The notes under the pieces: generated by a model
The model's input: the letters and a program-made list of their open reading frames with translations, nothing else
Databases searched by the model: none
What the model was told of the DNA's origin: nothing
Made by a program: the position numbers and the translations under genes
Shown: piece by piece, positions 12,214-13,739 of the stretch
How the letters are laid out: each line of letters opens with the position of its first letter
Numbering within the stretch: position 1 is the stretch's first letter
Assembly (NCBI GenBank): GCA_934373375.1
Contig: CAKROP010000027.1
Coordinates: 1 to 13,739 of the forward strand
DNA length: 13,739 bases
Origin: an uncultured Anaerosacchariphilus sp.
GTDB lineage: Bacteria > Bacillota > Clostridia > Lachnospirales > Lachnospiraceae
Reading direction: 5' to 3'

Positions 12214-13724
12214 CCTTGAATCTTTTTCCGTATTCGTCTGATAGTCCGCTCGGAAACTTGCAATTCTCGTGCAAGCTCCCGGTTTGGAAGTGAACTGTTC
12301 CGAACCCGGGCTTCCATTTCATTTTTGCGCCTTGCCACGCCCCGGGCTTCTTTTCTTGCCTCTGCCTCTTTCTTGTGCGCTTTTCGCTCCCGTGCCTTTC
12401 TGGCCGCTTCCATTCGTTCCTTGGAAAAACAGCAATAGGAATCATCAATATCCTGCTGGGTGAAATTCAGCAGCCCGGCTATTGTAATATTTCGGTAACG
12501 GTATTGCACATCACTCTCATAAACCGCCCTTACTGTCCGAATCGCCTCTTCTTCAAATTCTCCATCCGTGTAAGGCAGAATGAACTCAATGGCTTCACTC
12601 AGTGGCATGGCATGTTGCAGATATACCCCCATCAGGTGAAAAAACTGATTCCGGTGCCCTTCTATCTGTCCATTATGGCGGCAGTAGTAGTTGTTCAGGT
12701 CTTTGATGATATTCCAGTAACGGTTATGGGGCTTGAAATCCGTTCGATATGATACCATACCCTTTTCCCGGATGGGCTTTTCTTCCTTTGGCTGTACTGC
12801 TTCCCGGGCTGCCTCTTTTTTCGGCTGTTTCTTCCGTCCCTTGTTTGCGGCTGCTTTTCCCGTCTCCGGTTCGGACTTTCCTGCCGCTCTGGCTGCCGCC
12901 TCTTTTTCGGCTTTGTGTCTGGCTCGTGTCTCCCGGCTCTTGGCGTTCTTCTGCTCCTGATTCTGGCGCATATATTCCGCAATTTCTTCCTCTGTAGCCT
13001 CAAAAAAATCCATTTCCCATAAGTCAAAAACCCGCTCCGGCGTGATGGGATGCAATTCTGTCAGAACTTCCTCATGCTTCACGTTATGGCTTCCGGGAAC
13101 CCGTAAAATCCGGCTCAAATTCCGACAGGCTTTATCAGCCCGGAAGAACCGTATCAGATAATCAGTGTAAATGCTCCTAAGCTGCCGTTCTTCTTCGTTA
13201 TTCATGTCAAGCTCTTCTATCCGGTAGTACAGGTGCAGTCCGTGGCCGGATGATACCACCCAGCAAGGAAGCATATCCTCGGGAAGGGAATAAGTCTCCA
13301 TCAGCCAGTTCTTTATCTCTTCTGTGTCCATGATAGAGAAAACCTCCCCTTCCACATCGTCAATATCAATGAACAGGGTCTGAACATGGCAGACGGCCTT
13401 GTCCACTCTCCAATCACGGTATGAAGCCGGACTGTAATAGAGGTTATACTTCTCCCGTATCAATGCCGCCGCTGCGTTCTGAAGTTCTTCGATACTCTTG
13501 CAACACACGTTTGTGGAATCCCGGTTATCCGAAACCATCATCCAGTAAAATTCCCCCTCATGCTCTGGCATGAGTTTCTGAAAAAAGTCGGCTGTCTCTG
13601 CATCCAGCTCCTGCCGATTATAATCGAGACTCATACGAACTTCCGCATATAGGGCTTTCTTCTCATCCGTCCAGTCCCAAAACCGCTCGTCCATCTCCTG
13701 CATGATATCACTCATCCAGCTCAT
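12201..13724 (-). CDS. AEP-superfamily (RepB-like) primase with C-terminal helix-turn-helix
   Basis: This 507-residue protein looks like a plasmid-type primase that would start DNA synthesis of the element after transfer or excision. The catalytic domain (about 1-245) has the archaeo-eukaryotic primase motifs: FIDIDD (118-123, metal-binding acids), SSGHGLHLYY (158-167) and RADKACRNLSRILRVPGSHN (195-214). A long charged linker rich in Lys, Glu, Ala and Arg spans about 255-325. A helical domain (about 330-430) follows, and the C-terminus is an HTH (LPNRELARELQVSERTIRRI). ATG 13724 is chosen for GGAGG 7 bases upstream; ATG at codon 4 is an alternative. A terminator separates it from the mob operon. 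The substrate and origin used are unknown. Confidence 0.85.
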   Translation of the reverse strand: MSWMSDIMQEMDERFWDWTDEKKALYAEVRMSLDYNRQELDAETADFFQKLMPEHEGEFYWMMVSDNRDSTNVCCKSIEELQNAAAALIREKYNLYYSPASYRDWRVDKAVCHVQTLFIDIDDVEGEVFSIMDTEEIKNWLMETYSLPEDMLPCWVVSSGHGLHLYYRIEELDMNNEEERQLRSIYTDYLIRFFRADKACRNLSRILRVPGSHNVKHEEVLTELHPITPERVFDLWEMDFFEATEEEIAEYMRQNQEQKNAKSRETRARHKAEKEAAARAAGKSEPETGKAAANKGRKKQPKKEAAREAVQPKEEKPIREKGMVSYRTDFKPHNRYWNIIKDLNNYYCRHNGQIEGHRNQFFHLMGVYLQHAMPLSEAIEFILPYTDGEFEEEAIRTVRAVYESDVQYRYRNITIAGLLNFTQQDIDDSYCCFSKERMEAARKARERKAHKKEAEARKEARGVARRKNEMEARVRNSSLPNRELARELQVSERTIRRIRKKIQGEAV

Positions 13725-13739
13725 AAGCGTTCCTCCTTC

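Larger units (their letters stand above)
7832..13739. mobile_element. One end of an integrative mobilizable/conjugative element at tRNA-Gly
   Basis: From the tRNA 3' end rightward the genes change from host functions to a Xre repressor, an oriT-like hairpin, mobC, a relaxase, a VirD4-type coupling protein and a plasmid-type primase. A tRNA 3' end is a classic target of tyrosine integrases. The left boundary is placed at the tRNA acceptor 3' arm by inference. The right boundary, the integrase and the matching tRNA fragment (attR) are outside the window, as are any secretion-channel genes. An element that carries its own coupling protein but borrows the channel, or a full ICE continuing to the right, are both possible. 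Confidence 0.7.

Noticed and set aside
11849..12448. Extension of the mobC frame upstream to 12448, giving a 306-residue product
   Set aside because: The extra part crosses the oriT-like hairpin, the primase terminator and about 250 bases of the primase gene. A strong ribosome site (AAAGGAGG) precedes the ATG at 11848, and MobC homology starts there.

Overview
The window looks like a chromosomal segment of a low-to-mid GC Firmicute, most likely a gut-type Clostridia (Lachnospiraceae-like). The reasons are strong AGGAGG-type ribosome binding sites, the murE-priA-def-fmt-zinc metallopeptidase order, and conjugation genes of the kind common in such genomes. The taxon is inferred from gene content and not proven.

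Positions 1-5858 hold a tight housekeeping operon on the minus strand. In transcription order it is murE (DAP-type peptidoglycan ligase), priA (replication-restart helicase), def (peptide deformylase), fmt (Met-tRNA formyltransferase) and a YugP-like membrane zinc metallopeptidase cut by the window start. murE and priA overlap by 4 bases, and def and fmt are 6 bases apart. Two tandem AT-rich dyads lie just upstream of murE. A monocistronic aldose-1-epimerase-like gene (6016-6894, minus) with its own extended -10 promoter follows.

Positions 6895-7840 are intergenic sequence and small genes on the plus strand: a candidate small RNA of about 75 nt (hairpin, C6 tract, strong terminator), a hicA-hicB toxin-antitoxin pair with a clear promoter, and a tRNA-Gly(CCC) gene with its terminator.

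From the 3' end of the tRNA to the end of the window the DNA looks like one end of an integrative mobilizable or conjugative element. It has GGTAATCAAAA direct repeats next to the tRNA (possible integrase arm sites), a Xre-type repressor and a divergent unknown 83-residue protein sharing a control region with a 12-bp inverted repeat, and a 420-bp non-coding stretch (a G-tract-rich island followed by very AT-rich DNA). A minus-strand mobilization module follows: a likely oriT hairpin, mobC, a MobA/VirD2-type relaxase and a VirD4/TraG coupling protein, all overlapping. An AEP-type (RepB-like) primase with a C-terminal helix-turn-helix lies upstream and ends in its own terminator. No integrase and no type IV secretion channel genes are visible, so they must lie beyond the right edge or be supplied in trans.

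The least explained items are the candidate C-rich small RNA, the Xre switch with its unknown partner and a possible remote third operator copy, the G-tract/AT-rich block, and the tandem dyads in front of murE.
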